A stretch of 55,909 bases of DNA from Bacteroidota bacterium (lineage in GTDB: Bacteria > Bacteroidota > Bacteroidia > Chitinophagales > Saprospiraceae): contig JAKOXM010000545.1 of NCBI GenBank assembly GCA_029781095.1, positions 1 to 55,909 on the forward strand. The letters are read 5' to 3'. A model generated the notes under the pieces. It saw only the letters and a list, made by a program, of their open reading frames with translations, searched no databases and was not told where the DNA came from. Every line of letters begins with the position of its first letter. Position 1 is the first letter of the stretch. Below are positions 31,024-40,404 of the stretch, in pieces. A program made the translations under genes and the position numbers.

Positions 31024-34000
31024 ATGTATAGAAAATTACTGCCATGCCTGATCGGGGGCATTTTGTGCTTTTTCGCTTTTTCGCCGCTATCAGCGCAGCA
31101 ATCCGTTGCCCGTCAATGGAACGAGGCGCTGTTGCAGGCTATTCGTGAAGATTTTGCCCGCCCGCCCGTACATGCCCGCAATCTTTTTCAGGTATCCATG
31201 GCTATGTACGATGCCTGGGCCGCGTATGATACCGTGGCCCAGACGTACCTGCTCGGCAAAACAGTAGGCAATTATACCTGCCCGTTTACCGGTATACCGG
31301 CCCCGCCTCCCGGCAGCCTGAAGGCAGCCCGCGAGGCGGCCATAAGTTATGCCGCCTATCGGGTGTTGTATCCGCGATTTGCCAATTCGCCCAATGCCTT
31401 TGTTACGCTGACTCGGTTCAACAACCTCATGGCGTCGCTGGGCTACGACATTAATTATACCTCCACCAATTATATATCGGGCGCGCCTGCGGCTCTGGGC
31501 AATTACATCGGTCAATGTGTTTTACAAATGGGCTCACTGGATGGCTCCAACCAGCAATTCAACTACGCTTCGATGTATTACGAACCGGTGAACCCGCCCC
31601 TTGTGATAGCCAATCCGGGCGATCCAACGATCCTCGACCCCAACCGCTGGCAACCGCTTACGCTGACGCTGGCGATCGACCAAAATGGCAACCCCATCCC
31701 ATCGACGCAAGTGTTCCAAAGTCCCGAATGGGGCAACGTGCTGCCCTTCGCCCTGAAGCCGGAGGACATGACAACCTTTGAGCGCGATGGCAATCAGTAT
31801 AAAGTGTACCACGACCCGGGGCCGCTTCCTTTTCTGGATACGATTGCCGGCGGCGGCTCGTCGGAAGAATACAAGTGGAATTTTGAACTCGTGTCCGCCT
31901 GGGGTTCGCACAACGACCCGAATGACGGTGTAATGTGGGATATTTCACCCAAGTCTATCGGCAACATCCAGTCATACCCGCAGAACTGGGCCGAATACCA
32001 TGATTTTTACGATTTCGCCAACGGAGGTGACCCGAGTATTGGCCGGGACACCAATCCGCGCACCGGCCAGCCCTACCAGCCGCAGATCGTGCCGCGCGGC
32101 GATTATACCCGCGTGCTGGCGCAATTTTGGGCCGATGGGCCCAATTCCGAGACTCCGCCGGGGCACTGGTTTACCTTTCTGAACTACGTGAGCGACCATC
32201 CGCTCTTTGTCAAAAAGTTCAACGGGAAAGGCCCTGTACTCGACAACCTGGAATGGGACGTGAAGGCTTATCTGACACTTGGCGGGGCGGTGCATGACGC
32301 TGCCATCGCAGCCTGGGGAATCAAAGGCTGGTACGATGGCGTACGCCCCGTTTCCGCGCTTCGCTATATGGCCGGTCGCGGGCAAAGCACCGATCCCGGG
32401 CTGCCTTCCTACGACCCTGCAGGCATCGATCTGATCCCGGGCCTGTTCGAGTTGGTGCAAGCCGGAGATCCGCTCGCCGGCGCCAACAATGAAAACGTTG
32501 GAAAAATCAAGGTTTACAGCTGGAGAGGCCCGGATTATGTGACCAATCCGGCTACCCAAATCGCCGGCGTCGGCTGGATTTTAGCCGAAAACTGGTGGCC
32601 ATATCAACGGAAAACCTTTGTAACACCGCCTTTTGCCGGCTATATTTCGGGCCACTCTACATTTTCAAGGTCTGCAGCGGAAGTACTGACCTTACTTACG
32701 GGCGACGAATATTTCCCCGGCGGTATAGGTGAATTCCATATCGGCGCCAACAGCGGTTTTCTGGGGCTGGAGAAAGGCCCGAGTGTGGATGTGACCCTGC
32801 AATGGGCTACATACCGCGACGCCTCCGACCAGACCAGTCTCTCGCGCATCTGGGGCGGTATCCACCCGCCCTTCGATGATATGCCGGGCCGTTTGATCGG
32901 CATACAGGTCGGTCATCAGGCATTCGAGCGGGCGCGCACCTATTTCTATAAAGACGACGACAACGACGGACACTACAGCTATGAAGATTGCGACGACCAC
33001 AATGCCGACGTATACCCCGGCGCGCCGGAACTGTGCGACAACCTCGACAACGATTGCAACGGCCTCATCGACGATATCCCGGTATATACCTACTATGCCG
33101 ACGGCGACGGCGACGGTTACGGCGACGGAGCCATCCACCTCGACACCTGCCTCGCAAGCGCTCCGGCCGGCTATGTGGATAATAATCTGGACTGCGACGA
33201 TACCAACATGAATTTTAACCCGGGTGTTGCCGAAGTATGCGACGGCCTCGACAACGATTGCAACGGCCTTGTTGATGATATTCAAATCTATACCTACTAC
33301 GCCGATGCCGACGGCGACGGTTACGGCGATGCGGCCATTCAACTGGACACATGCCTTACCGAAGCCCCGACCGGCTATGTGACCAATAACCAGGACTGCA
33401 ACGACGGAAATATGAGTTTCAACCCCGATGCCGTCGAATTATGCGACGGCCTGGACAATAACTGCAACGGCCTCATCGACGACAGCATTACCGTATATTC
33501 TTATTACGCCGACAGCGATGGCGATGGTTATGGCGACAGCGCTATTCAACTGGATACCTGCGTTGCCGATGCTCCTGCCGGCTATGTGACCAACAAACTC
33601 GATTGCGACGACGCAAACTTCAATCTCAACCCCGACGCTGTGGAAATCTGCGACGGCATCGACAACAACTGCAACGGGATGGCGGACGAAGGGCTCACCG
33701 TCTTTACCTATTTCGCAGATGCCGATGGCGACGGTTTCGGAGATGCCCTTGCCAAACTGGATACCTGCGTGGATCAGGTAATCGCAGGATATGCGACCAA
33801 TAGTCTCGACTGTGATGACACCAACGAGTTTGTGAACCCCGACGCACAGGAAGTGCTCGACGGCATCGACAACGATTGCAACGGGATGGTGGACGATATC
33901 AGCAGCACGCAGGGTCTTTCCTTGCAAACCCGCGTTTATCCGAATCCGGTATCCGGTATCCTGACGATCTATCAGGACGCGAAAGAAGTATTGCTGGCAC

Positions 34001-34170
34001 AGGTGATGGATATTTCAGGGCAAGTTATCTCCACAGAGACGATACTGTTTGCAAACCATACGGCGCAAATGGATTTTTCAGGCTATGCACCCGGGCTGTA
34101 CATCCTCAAACTGCGCGAGCGGAATACGGGTAAAGAAGCATCGATCAAAGTTGTAAAGATCGGTTGGTAA
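31024..34170 (+). CDS. Vanadium-dependent haloperoxidase-like enzyme with MopE metal-binding repeats and T9SS tail
   Basis: A 1048-residue secreted protein. A signal peptide (MYRKLLPCLIGGILCFFAFSPLSAQ) leads into an all-helical vanadium haloperoxidase / PAP2-type domain (about 30-640). All vanadate-binding signatures are present: K-x6-RP in IKGWYDGVRPVS (about 432), SGHST (about 542) and SR-x5-H-x3-D in SRIWGGIHPPFDD (about 604). Residues about 645-965 contain five MopE-type repeats rich in DGDGYGD and CDGLDNDCNGLVDD, a likely Ca2+- or other metal-binding, surface-exposed stalk. A type A T9SS domain (about 966-1048; VYPNPVSGILTIYQ, APGLYILKLRE) directs secretion. The enzyme may oxidise halides or act as a phosphatase; which is not decidable here. 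Confidence 0.92.
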   Translation: MYRKLLPCLIGGILCFFAFSPLSAQQSVARQWNEALLQAIREDFARPPVHARNLFQVSMAMYDAWAAYDTVAQTYLLGKTVGNYTCPFTGIPAPPPGSLKAAREAAISYAAYRVLYPRFANSPNAFVTLTRFNNLMASLGYDINYTSTNYISGAPAALGNYIGQCVLQMGSLDGSNQQFNYASMYYEPVNPPLVIANPGDPTILDPNRWQPLTLTLAIDQNGNPIPSTQVFQSPEWGNVLPFALKPEDMTTFERDGNQYKVYHDPGPLPFLDTIAGGGSSEEYKWNFELVSAWGSHNDPNDGVMWDISPKSIGNIQSYPQNWAEYHDFYDFANGGDPSIGRDTNPRTGQPYQPQIVPRGDYTRVLAQFWADGPNSETPPGHWFTFLNYVSDHPLFVKKFNGKGPVLDNLEWDVKAYLTLGGAVHDAAIAAWGIKGWYDGVRPVSALRYMAGRGQSTDPGLPSYDPAGIDLIPGLFELVQAGDPLAGANNENVGKIKVYSWRGPDYVTNPATQIAGVGWILAENWWPYQRKTFVTPPFAGYISGHSTFSRSAAEVLTLLTGDEYFPGGIGEFHIGANSGFLGLEKGPSVDVTLQWATYRDASDQTSLSRIWGGIHPPFDDMPGRLIGIQVGHQAFERARTYFYKDDDNDGHYSYEDCDDHNADVYPGAPELCDNLDNDCNGLIDDIPVYTYYADGDGDGYGDGAIHLDTCLASAPAGYVDNNLDCDDTNMNFNPGVAEVCDGLDNDCNGLVDDIQIYTYYADADGDGYGDAAIQLDTCLTEAPTGYVTNNQDCNDGNMSFNPDAVELCDGLDNNCNGLIDDSITVYSYYADSDGDGYGDSAIQLDTCVADAPAGYVTNKLDCDDANFNLNPDAVEICDGIDNNCNGMADEGLTVFTYFADADGDGFGDALAKLDTCVDQVIAGYATNSLDCDDTNEFVNPDAQEVLDGIDNDCNGMVDDISSTQGLSLQTRVYPNPVSGILTIYQDAKEVLLAQVMDISGQVISTETILFANHTAQMDFSGYAPGLYILKLRERNTGKEASIKVVKIGW

Positions 34171-34210
34171 TAAGGAACAATGCTTTAAATCGCAGGCCAA
34201 TTAATTGTTT

Positions 34211-34280
34211 TTCAATATTTTACAATAAATATTGAAGCCAGGGTCTGATCCCGGATCATTCCGGTTTATCAGACCCTGGC
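34211..34280 (+). terminator. Two hairpins after the haloperoxidase gene
   Basis: The first is TTCAATATTT/AAATATTGAA with a six-base loop (34211-34236). The second is GCCAGGGTCTGAT with a perfect complement at 34268-34280. They begin 40 bases after the stop codon. The T-run is weak, so termination or mRNA end protection is inferred. The rest of 34281-34412 shows no further structure. Confidence 0.6.
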
Positions 34281-34412
34281 CGGCTGCGATTAAATTGCAA
34301 TTAAATCCGGATTAATAAGCGATCGTGGTCTTGAATGCCGTTGCAACTGCGTATAAATTTGTGGCAGAGTATATCTCAGGTAAATGATTTTTCACCCAAA
34401 ATCCACAACGCC

Positions 34413-34718
34413 ATGGCTTCTGTAACAAAATACCACGTGCTTTTTTACGGTACTCCCGACGGTTATCAGGACAATCGCGCCCAAATTGCCCTTTACGACG
34501 GTGCAACCGTGCTGGGATATGTTCGTTTTCACGATGCGGGAATGCCGTTCCCCAATGACAGTCAATCCGGAGGACGCATAACCATGCATCTGCCGTCAGA
34601 CATGTTTCAGAATGTGATTGATGTGTTGAGAAACGAGTCTCCGATCCAGTATTATTTCAGCGCCGGTCACGCCTTTTTAGGGTTTGCAGGAACTGAACCG
34701 GTAGGAGAAGGGGAATAA
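34413..34718 (+). CDS. Hypothetical small cytoplasmic protein
   Basis: A 101-residue protein that I do not recognise. The start at ATG 34413 (MASVTKYHVLFYGTPDGYQD) is preferred because upstream codons overlap spacer sequence. The composition is balanced, with alternating hydrophobic strands (KYHVLFYG, RAQIALYDG, VLGYVRFHDAG, RITMHLPSDMF) and one helix (FQNVIDVLRNE), suggesting a small beta-rich fold. No signal peptide or cysteine is present. It stands alone between the haloperoxidase and a palindromic element. Coding status is supported by the protein-like composition only. Confidence 0.6.
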   Translation: MASVTKYHVLFYGTPDGYQDNRAQIALYDGATVLGYVRFHDAGMPFPNDSQSGGRITMHLPSDMFQNVIDVLRNESPIQYYFSAGHAFLGFAGTEPVGEGE

Positions 34719-34748
34719 CAGATCGGCAGCAGCATGAATTATCCCGAA

Positions 34749-34908
34749 TTTTTAACCCGCGATTTCATCCGTGGGAACACGATGATAAAACACTGATTAT
34801 CAAATCGTTTCAACGGTTTAGGCAAAGTTAATACGCACAAAAAACGGTTAAAACCGTTACCTGATGGCCTGTTTGTGCATTTCCACGATTGAAATCGTGG
34901 GTTAAAAA
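34749..34908. repeat. 160-bp MITE-like palindromic element
   Basis: The outer 29 bases are near-identical in inverted orientation (left from 34749, TTTTTAACCCGCGATTTCA; right ending at 34908). Inside the element AACGGTTT and AACGGTTAAAACCGTT form further palindromes. It fills most of the 230-base spacer between the hypothetical gene and the cyclase stop. I recall similar AACCCACGATTTCA-type repeats as dispersed non-coding elements in Bacteroidota; that is from memory and unverified. Confidence 0.7.
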
Positions 34909-34948
34909 GGGTTCTCTTTTCTTTGATTTATAAAATCAGAGGTAACTC

Positions 34949-37324
34949 TTATTGTTCGGGATTTTCTTCTACAAAGTACATATCCACGAGGCCCTTGTTG
35001 TACACCTCTTTTTTGCCGCGGTAGGTAACTTTGTAAAGATGCTTTACAGCTTCGGCCGTGGACCCCGATACGTTGACGCGACCACACTCGCCGAGTTCTT
35101 CAAGGCGTGCCGCGAGGTTGACGGCATCTCCCCAAATATCATATGCAAATTTGTTTTTTCCGATCACACCCGCTACGACGGGGCCTGTGTGGATGCCGAG
35201 CCGCATCTCGCGAAAAATGGCTTTAGGATTTGTTTTGTTGCGCTGCAGGAGCCAGGCTTCCATTTCAAGCGCGGCGCGTACGGCATCCACGGGGTGGGTT
35301 TCATTCGGAATAGGCAGCCCGCCGGCGCACATAAATGCATCACCGATGGTTTTAATCTTTTCAAGGCCGTTTTTATCGCATATTTCGTCGAAGGCAAGGA
35401 AGCACTCGTTCAATTCATCGATCAGTTCGTTCGGCGCCAGATGTTCGGACAAACGGGTAAAATTGATGAAGTCGGTGAAAAGGACGGTGGCCGATTCGTA
35501 ATGGCGCGGGGTGGCGTAGCCGTGTGCTTTTAACTCCTGGGCAATTTCTTCCGGCAAAATATTCAGCAGCAACTGATCGCTTTTACTTCGTTCTGCGGCG
35601 ATTTCTTCGTTTTGCTGCTGGATTTGCCGGTTTTTCAGATTCAGCCGGCTATTGGCCCGCCGGGTGTAGAGCCAGCCGGCCCCGAGCAGGGCCAAAATGA
35701 TAAAAAGCATGGAGCCGATGCCATACGCGAATTTCCGGAAGTTGGTTTCTTTTTCCGTTCGGTATTGCTGCTCGCGCTGTATTCGATCGAGTTCCTGGGC
35801 TCGGCTGGTACTGTCGGCCCGGCGCTGCGTTCGATCCAGTTCTTCCTGTCGTCGCAGATCGGCTATCACGTTGTTTTGTTTTTCCGCATTGTAGCGCTGG
35901 GCAGTCAGACGGAGTTCCTGCTCCGCCTGCAGGGCCTGCAGGGTCTTTTCCCGGAGTTGGGCCTGGTCTACCTCGTTTTTGGTCTGGAGCAGCAATACTT
36001 CGTCTTTTTTACGCTGCGTTTCGAGTGCGAGGTTTTTATTTGCCAGTTCGAGGCGCTCGCGTTCGAGGCGTATCTGATCGAAAGCGAGGTCGCGCACACT
36101 TTGCTGTGCGTACAGGTATTTGATTTGTCCTTCGGCCGCTGCGAGCAAGGTGCGTTGCTGATCGATTTGCTGCTGTCGCACCTGTTCCTGCAGGCGGATG
36201 GTGTCCAGTTCGGTCAGAAAATTGCGATAGGAATCGAAGGCTTTTTCAAAATCATACAACTCGTTGTACACCTTCGCTGCTGTTTCATAGGCGTCGGCAA
36301 GTACCTGCCGCTGTTTGGTCTGGCGGGCATATTTGATAGCCGAATCATTGTGGTTCAGCGCATTGTAATAGTCGTTGTTGCTATAATAAACGCCTGCGAT
36401 CAGGTGCTCAAGGCTGGCGAGCGCCGTCCAGTCGTGCCGGCCCAGCAGAATATCGCGCGACCGGAGCAGGTATTCGATACCGCGGCGCGAATCGCCGGTA
36501 TTGTGCAGGGCCACTCCGAGATTGGCGTACATCACTTCGGGGTAATCGCAGGGAATATAAACGCACTGGAGCTCGGCTTTGCGAAAATACTCCAGGGCTT
36601 TGGTGTAATCGCGATCGCGCACGTACTGGCGTCCGAGGTTATTGTATAGCAGCGATTTTTCCTGCGCCGTTCCGTAAGTCTCGATAATCCGTTCGATGGC
36701 CGTGTAATAGTAGATACTTTTACCCGTGTCGTTGCGCTGGTCGAAAGCATTGGCGAGTTTTTGATAAATCTGGACCAGCCGCGAGTTATTTCCTTCGTTT
36801 TTATATTTGATTATCAGGTTTTTATAATAAAACTCTGCACTGTCAAATCTCAGGTCATTGAGATAGGCGTCCGCAATTTTTTCCATGGCACCGAAATCCT
36901 CGGGATTCATCCCCAGCACCTCTCCATAGTAGCGGTATGCGTACGAATAAAGTTTTTCGTGGAGAAAAATGTCGCCCAAAGCGCGGTAAACGGTGAGCAA
37001 CTGATCCGTGCGGCCTCTGTTTTCAAGTTTGGCTTCCGCCAGCAGGTAATGCTGCAAAGCCTCTTCCGTTCTGTTTGCGCGCGCGCAGACATCGCCCAGT
37101 TGCATCGCTGCACGAATTATGCCTTCGTTGTACGATAGCGTCCGGGCCAGATTCAGGCCTTCTTTGGCCAGTTTTTCCCGCTCGGCATCCGTGCCTGCCT
37201 TCCCTGCCCGGTCCAACAAATCATCCACCTCGACCGTATGCTGTTCGGGGGTATCTGCACGCTGGGCGTTGACCTGACTGAAAGCCAGTAGCAGGAGGGG
37301 TAATATGAAGGCGAGGCTTTTTAT
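34949..37324 (-). CDS. TPR-containing class III adenylyl cyclase, likely starting at an ATA codon
   Basis: An envelope-bound cyclase. The ORF-track version (759 residues, from a GTG at 37228) lacks a signal sequence, but the open frame continues upstream for 32 codons to ATA at 37324, adding KSLAFILPLLLLAFSQVNAQ, a clear signal peptide. Eight or so TPR units (about 60-360), a long Gln/Arg-rich coiled coil (about 380-510), one membrane helix (MLFIILALLGAGWLY) and a cytoplasmic cyclase domain (about 590-780) follow. Both metal-binding Asp (LFTDFINFT and IGDAF), the ATP-selecting Lys and Asp (EKIKTIGD, YDIWGD) and the transition-state Asn/Arg (VNLAAR) are present. It should make cAMP; the TPR part faces the periplasm. 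Confidence 0.88.
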   Translation of the reverse strand: MKSLAFILPLLLLAFSQVNAQRADTPEQHTVEVDDLLDRAGKAGTDAEREKLAKEGLNLARTLSYNEGIIRAAMQLGDVCARANRTEEALQHYLLAEAKLENRGRTDQLLTVYRALGDIFLHEKLYSYAYRYYGEVLGMNPEDFGAMEKIADAYLNDLRFDSAEFYYKNLIIKYKNEGNNSRLVQIYQKLANAFDQRNDTGKSIYYYTAIERIIETYGTAQEKSLLYNNLGRQYVRDRDYTKALEYFRKAELQCVYIPCDYPEVMYANLGVALHNTGDSRRGIEYLLRSRDILLGRHDWTALASLEHLIAGVYYSNNDYYNALNHNDSAIKYARQTKQRQVLADAYETAAKVYNELYDFEKAFDSYRNFLTELDTIRLQEQVRQQQIDQQRTLLAAAEGQIKYLYAQQSVRDLAFDQIRLERERLELANKNLALETQRKKDEVLLLQTKNEVDQAQLREKTLQALQAEQELRLTAQRYNAEKQNNVIADLRRQEELDRTQRRADSTSRAQELDRIQREQQYRTEKETNFRKFAYGIGSMLFIILALLGAGWLYTRRANSRLNLKNRQIQQQNEEIAAERSKSDQLLLNILPEEIAQELKAHGYATPRHYESATVLFTDFINFTRLSEHLAPNELIDELNECFLAFDEICDKNGLEKIKTIGDAFMCAGGLPIPNETHPVDAVRAALEMEAWLLQRNKTNPKAIFREMRLGIHTGPVVAGVIGKNKFAYDIWGDAVNLAARLEELGECGRVNVSGSTAEAVKHLYKVTYRGKKEVYNKGLVDMYFVEENPEQ

Positions 37325-37381
37325 GTCGAATGATTTTTCACAAAAATAGATGTTTTTGTGAAACCGGGTACACGAGACAAT

Positions 37382-40312
37382 TTACTCGGTCCAAATCTCG
37401 TCGGCAAATATCCAGCAGGGGTTTCCGGCGCCTTTGTGCCATGAAGGGCACTTGCCCGGCGACACGCCGATAACGCGTACGTAACGCGCTTTTTGACCCT
37501 TCAGATCTATGACAAAATCTTTTTGCAATACGCCTTTCTCCGTTTGGGGAATGTCATTGAGCGATTCTCCCGCAAGCGTAAAATGTTGGCCATCATCCGA
37601 AATTTCCACCTGCAATTTGACCGGGAAAAATATCCACGAGTTTTCATCCTGCAAAAAACCCGCGCCCAACTTATTGATTTTCTGACTTTTGCCAAGGTCC
37701 AGCACCACGTCGAGGTTCACGCCTTCAAAGCCCTGCCAGTTGCCCGTTCGGAAATCGGCCCCGCCGCGCAGGCCGTCGATAAGGCCGTTGTCGCCATGGG
37801 CCGTGTATTGGGCGTTGTAGCGGGTGTTGTAATGGTCGACAGAGAGCGTAGACGTGTTTCGGGTAAAAACAAAAGTGTCCAACTTGCTGTGTTTGCCATA
37901 ACGTTCTGCAAAAAATGCGATTTTGCCGGAGCCGGTCACCGTGACCGGATGACTGTAGGTTACAGACTGTCCGGATTTGGCTTTTTCATCATTCAGGGTG
38001 TAATAAATCGTGGCATCTTTATCAGCACAACCCAGGGCAATGGTCTGTGATTCTTTGAAAACGCGGGCGCCCTGTGTTATAAAGGGTACGGGCGGCATGG
38101 GAAGTTTTTTTCCGCGATAGCAGAGTTGTAATTTTCCCCACCGGGCAGGCGAATCGGTCATATCGAAGTCGACTTCCCCGCCGCCGGTAATTTCTTCATG
38201 GCCGATCCAGCCTTCGTCGCGTATGCGGCCATTTACTTTCATGCTTTTTATATAAAAATTGCGGGCAGAGACGTCGGCGGCGCGTATGACGAATTTTTTC
38301 CCGGAATCGAGGTTCAAAGTGATTTTTTCAAAAAGCGGAGTGCCCACCGCATAATCCGGGCAGCCGGGCGTAACCGGATATATCCCCATGGCAGACATGA
38401 CAAACCACGCTGACATTTGCCCGCAATCCTCGTTGCCGGAAAGCCCGTCAGGCCGGTCGTGGTACATTTCGTCCATGATCTGCCTGACGCGTTGCTGCGT
38501 TTTCCACGCCTGGCCTGCGTAGTCGTAGAGGTAGGCGATGTGGTGGCTCGGTTCGTTGCCGTGCACATACTGCCCGATCAGCCCGGTGATATCGGCCTGG
38601 TTGCGGCCCGTCGTTCGGGAGGTGGCGCTGAAAAGGCTGTCCAGCTGGGCCGCAAACGCCTCGTCGCCGCCCATCAGATCGATGAGTCCCGGAATATTGT
38701 GCTGCACGGCGAAGCGATATTGCCAGGCGTTTGCCTCCGTGTAATTAAAATTCACCTCGTAGGGATCGAAGGGTTTGTTCCAGGTGGCGTTGCTTTTTGA
38801 GCGAAAAAAGCGGGTTTCGGGATCGAAAAGATTCAAATATGACCAGGATTTTGTCAAATACGGATCATCGACCGAATCCACCCCCACTGCGTCTTCCATT
38901 TGGGCGATGCACCAGTTGTCGAAGGCGTACTCCAGTGTTTTGGATACCGATTCCGACTCCTTGTCGGATGGAATGTAGCCGAGTTGCCTGTACCATTTGA
39001 GGCCGTAGCGGTCGCTGCCGGCGCTTTTATACATGGCTTCGAGCGCTTCTTTCGCATCATAATCGCGGATTCCCTTTACATAGGCGTCGGCAATAACGGG
39101 AATGGCGTGATTGCCGATCATGCAATCCGTCTCGTTGGCCGAGAGCTCCCACACAGGCAGCAGACCGCCCTGTTCGTACTGCCGTAGAAAGGTCTGGATA
39201 AAATCGTTCATGCGTTTCGGTTCCAGGATGGTGTAGAGCGGATCGCAGGCACGGTAGGTATCCCACAACGAAAAAACGGTGTACACGTCGTGGCCTTTGG
39301 CCTGGTGGATGTTGTTGTCGCGCCCCCGGTATTGTCCGTCCACGTCGTTCCAGATGTTCGGTACGATCATGGTGTGGTACAAGGCCGTATAAAAAATGGT
39401 TTTTTGCGCCCCGGTGCCGCCTTCCACTTCAATTTTGGAAAGTTCATGCTCCCATTTTGCCTGCGTTTCGGCCTTTATTTTATCAAAATCGAAGTGATTG
39501 CATTCCGCCTCCAGATTCTTGCGCGCACCTTCGATACTGACGCCGGAGATACCGACCGTGACTACCAGCGGCTCCCCGTCTTCATTAAAGTCGAGCAGCC
39601 CGACAATTGATTTGCCCGTCACAGAAGGGTTGGTTTCGCGGGGGTTAGCGGACATATCGAGTATTTTGGCGTTAAAAAACGGTTTTGAAAACCGCGCTAC
39701 GAAGTAGACGTGTTGCTCCTTTGCCCATGCTTTCGATATGCGATAACCTTCTATTTCGCGGTCGCTGACCCTTTTCATGTGCGAATCGAGCACTTGGTCG
39801 CGGTGGCGCAGGTCAACGAGCAGGTGCCCGCGAACGCGATTTTGTGGAAATGTATAGCGATGCACACCGACGCGCTCCGTTGCGGTCATTTCCGCCTTGA
39901 TGCGGTCTTTTTCGAGAAAAACGGAATAGTAGCCTGCCTGGGCTTTTTCTTTCGATTTTTTAAACGGGGAGGCGTATTTCTCCGGCTCCAGCTCCGCCCG
40001 CCCGGTGTAGGGCATGAACAAAATGTCGCAATAATCGGCTACGCCGGTACCGCTCAGGTGGGTGTGCGAAAAGCCGTACACCAGCGAATCGGAGTAGTGA
40101 TAACCCGAGCACCCGTCCCAGTCCATCATGTCGATGCGGGTATCGGGACTGAGCTGCACGAGCCCGAAAGGCGCCGTTGCGCCGGGGTAAGTATGGCCGT
40201 GGCCGCCCGTGCCGATGAACGGATCGACGAAAGGCAGGAGAGATTCCGGATTTTGGGCGAATGACTGATGCACAGAGACCAGGAGGGACAGGCAAAGCAG
40301 TAGACGGAGCAT
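37382..40312 (-). CDS. GH92 family alpha-mannosidase with discoidin-like C-terminal domain
   Basis: A 976-residue exported glycoside hydrolase. The start at 40312 (MLRLLLCLSLLVSVHQSFAQ) gives a signal peptide; the ORF-track start includes 80 codons over the tandem repeats. GH92 motifs: VDPFIGTGGHGHTYPGATAP, MDWDGCSGYHYSDS, GYIPSDKESESVSKTLEYA, EDAVGVDS and NEDCGQMSAWFVMSAMGIYP. GH92 enzymes are calcium-dependent exo-alpha-mannosidases acting in the periplasm or on the surface. The extra 230 C-terminal residues hold a chitobiase-type beta-sandwich (DKDATIYYTLNDEKAKSG) and an F5/8 discoidin-like carbohydrate-binding domain (WQGFEGVNLDVVLDLGKS). No SusC/D pair is adjacent, so it is not part of a classical PUL here. 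Confidence 0.93.
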   Translation of the reverse strand: MLRLLLCLSLLVSVHQSFAQNPESLLPFVDPFIGTGGHGHTYPGATAPFGLVQLSPDTRIDMMDWDGCSGYHYSDSLVYGFSHTHLSGTGVADYCDILFMPYTGRAELEPEKYASPFKKSKEKAQAGYYSVFLEKDRIKAEMTATERVGVHRYTFPQNRVRGHLLVDLRHRDQVLDSHMKRVSDREIEGYRISKAWAKEQHVYFVARFSKPFFNAKILDMSANPRETNPSVTGKSIVGLLDFNEDGEPLVVTVGISGVSIEGARKNLEAECNHFDFDKIKAETQAKWEHELSKIEVEGGTGAQKTIFYTALYHTMIVPNIWNDVDGQYRGRDNNIHQAKGHDVYTVFSLWDTYRACDPLYTILEPKRMNDFIQTFLRQYEQGGLLPVWELSANETDCMIGNHAIPVIADAYVKGIRDYDAKEALEAMYKSAGSDRYGLKWYRQLGYIPSDKESESVSKTLEYAFDNWCIAQMEDAVGVDSVDDPYLTKSWSYLNLFDPETRFFRSKSNATWNKPFDPYEVNFNYTEANAWQYRFAVQHNIPGLIDLMGGDEAFAAQLDSLFSATSRTTGRNQADITGLIGQYVHGNEPSHHIAYLYDYAGQAWKTQQRVRQIMDEMYHDRPDGLSGNEDCGQMSAWFVMSAMGIYPVTPGCPDYAVGTPLFEKITLNLDSGKKFVIRAADVSARNFYIKSMKVNGRIRDEGWIGHEEITGGGEVDFDMTDSPARWGKLQLCYRGKKLPMPPVPFITQGARVFKESQTIALGCADKDATIYYTLNDEKAKSGQSVTYSHPVTVTGSGKIAFFAERYGKHSKLDTFVFTRNTSTLSVDHYNTRYNAQYTAHGDNGLIDGLRGGADFRTGNWQGFEGVNLDVVLDLGKSQKINKLGAGFLQDENSWIFFPVKLQVEISDDGQHFTLAGESLNDIPQTEKGVLQKDFVIDLKGQKARYVRVIGVSPGKCPSWHKGAGNPCWIFADEIWTE

Positions 40313-40404
40313 TTTTATACCTTTTATGTTTTGGAAATCGCCCAAAAGTAACCCGCTTGTTGCAAACGAATCGCTAACGGCTCTCCGGAAAGCGCGCATG
40401 GTTC

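Noticed and set aside
35612-36649. Plus-strand ORF of 345 residues
   Set aside because: Antisense shadow of the cyclase TPR/coiled-coil region.
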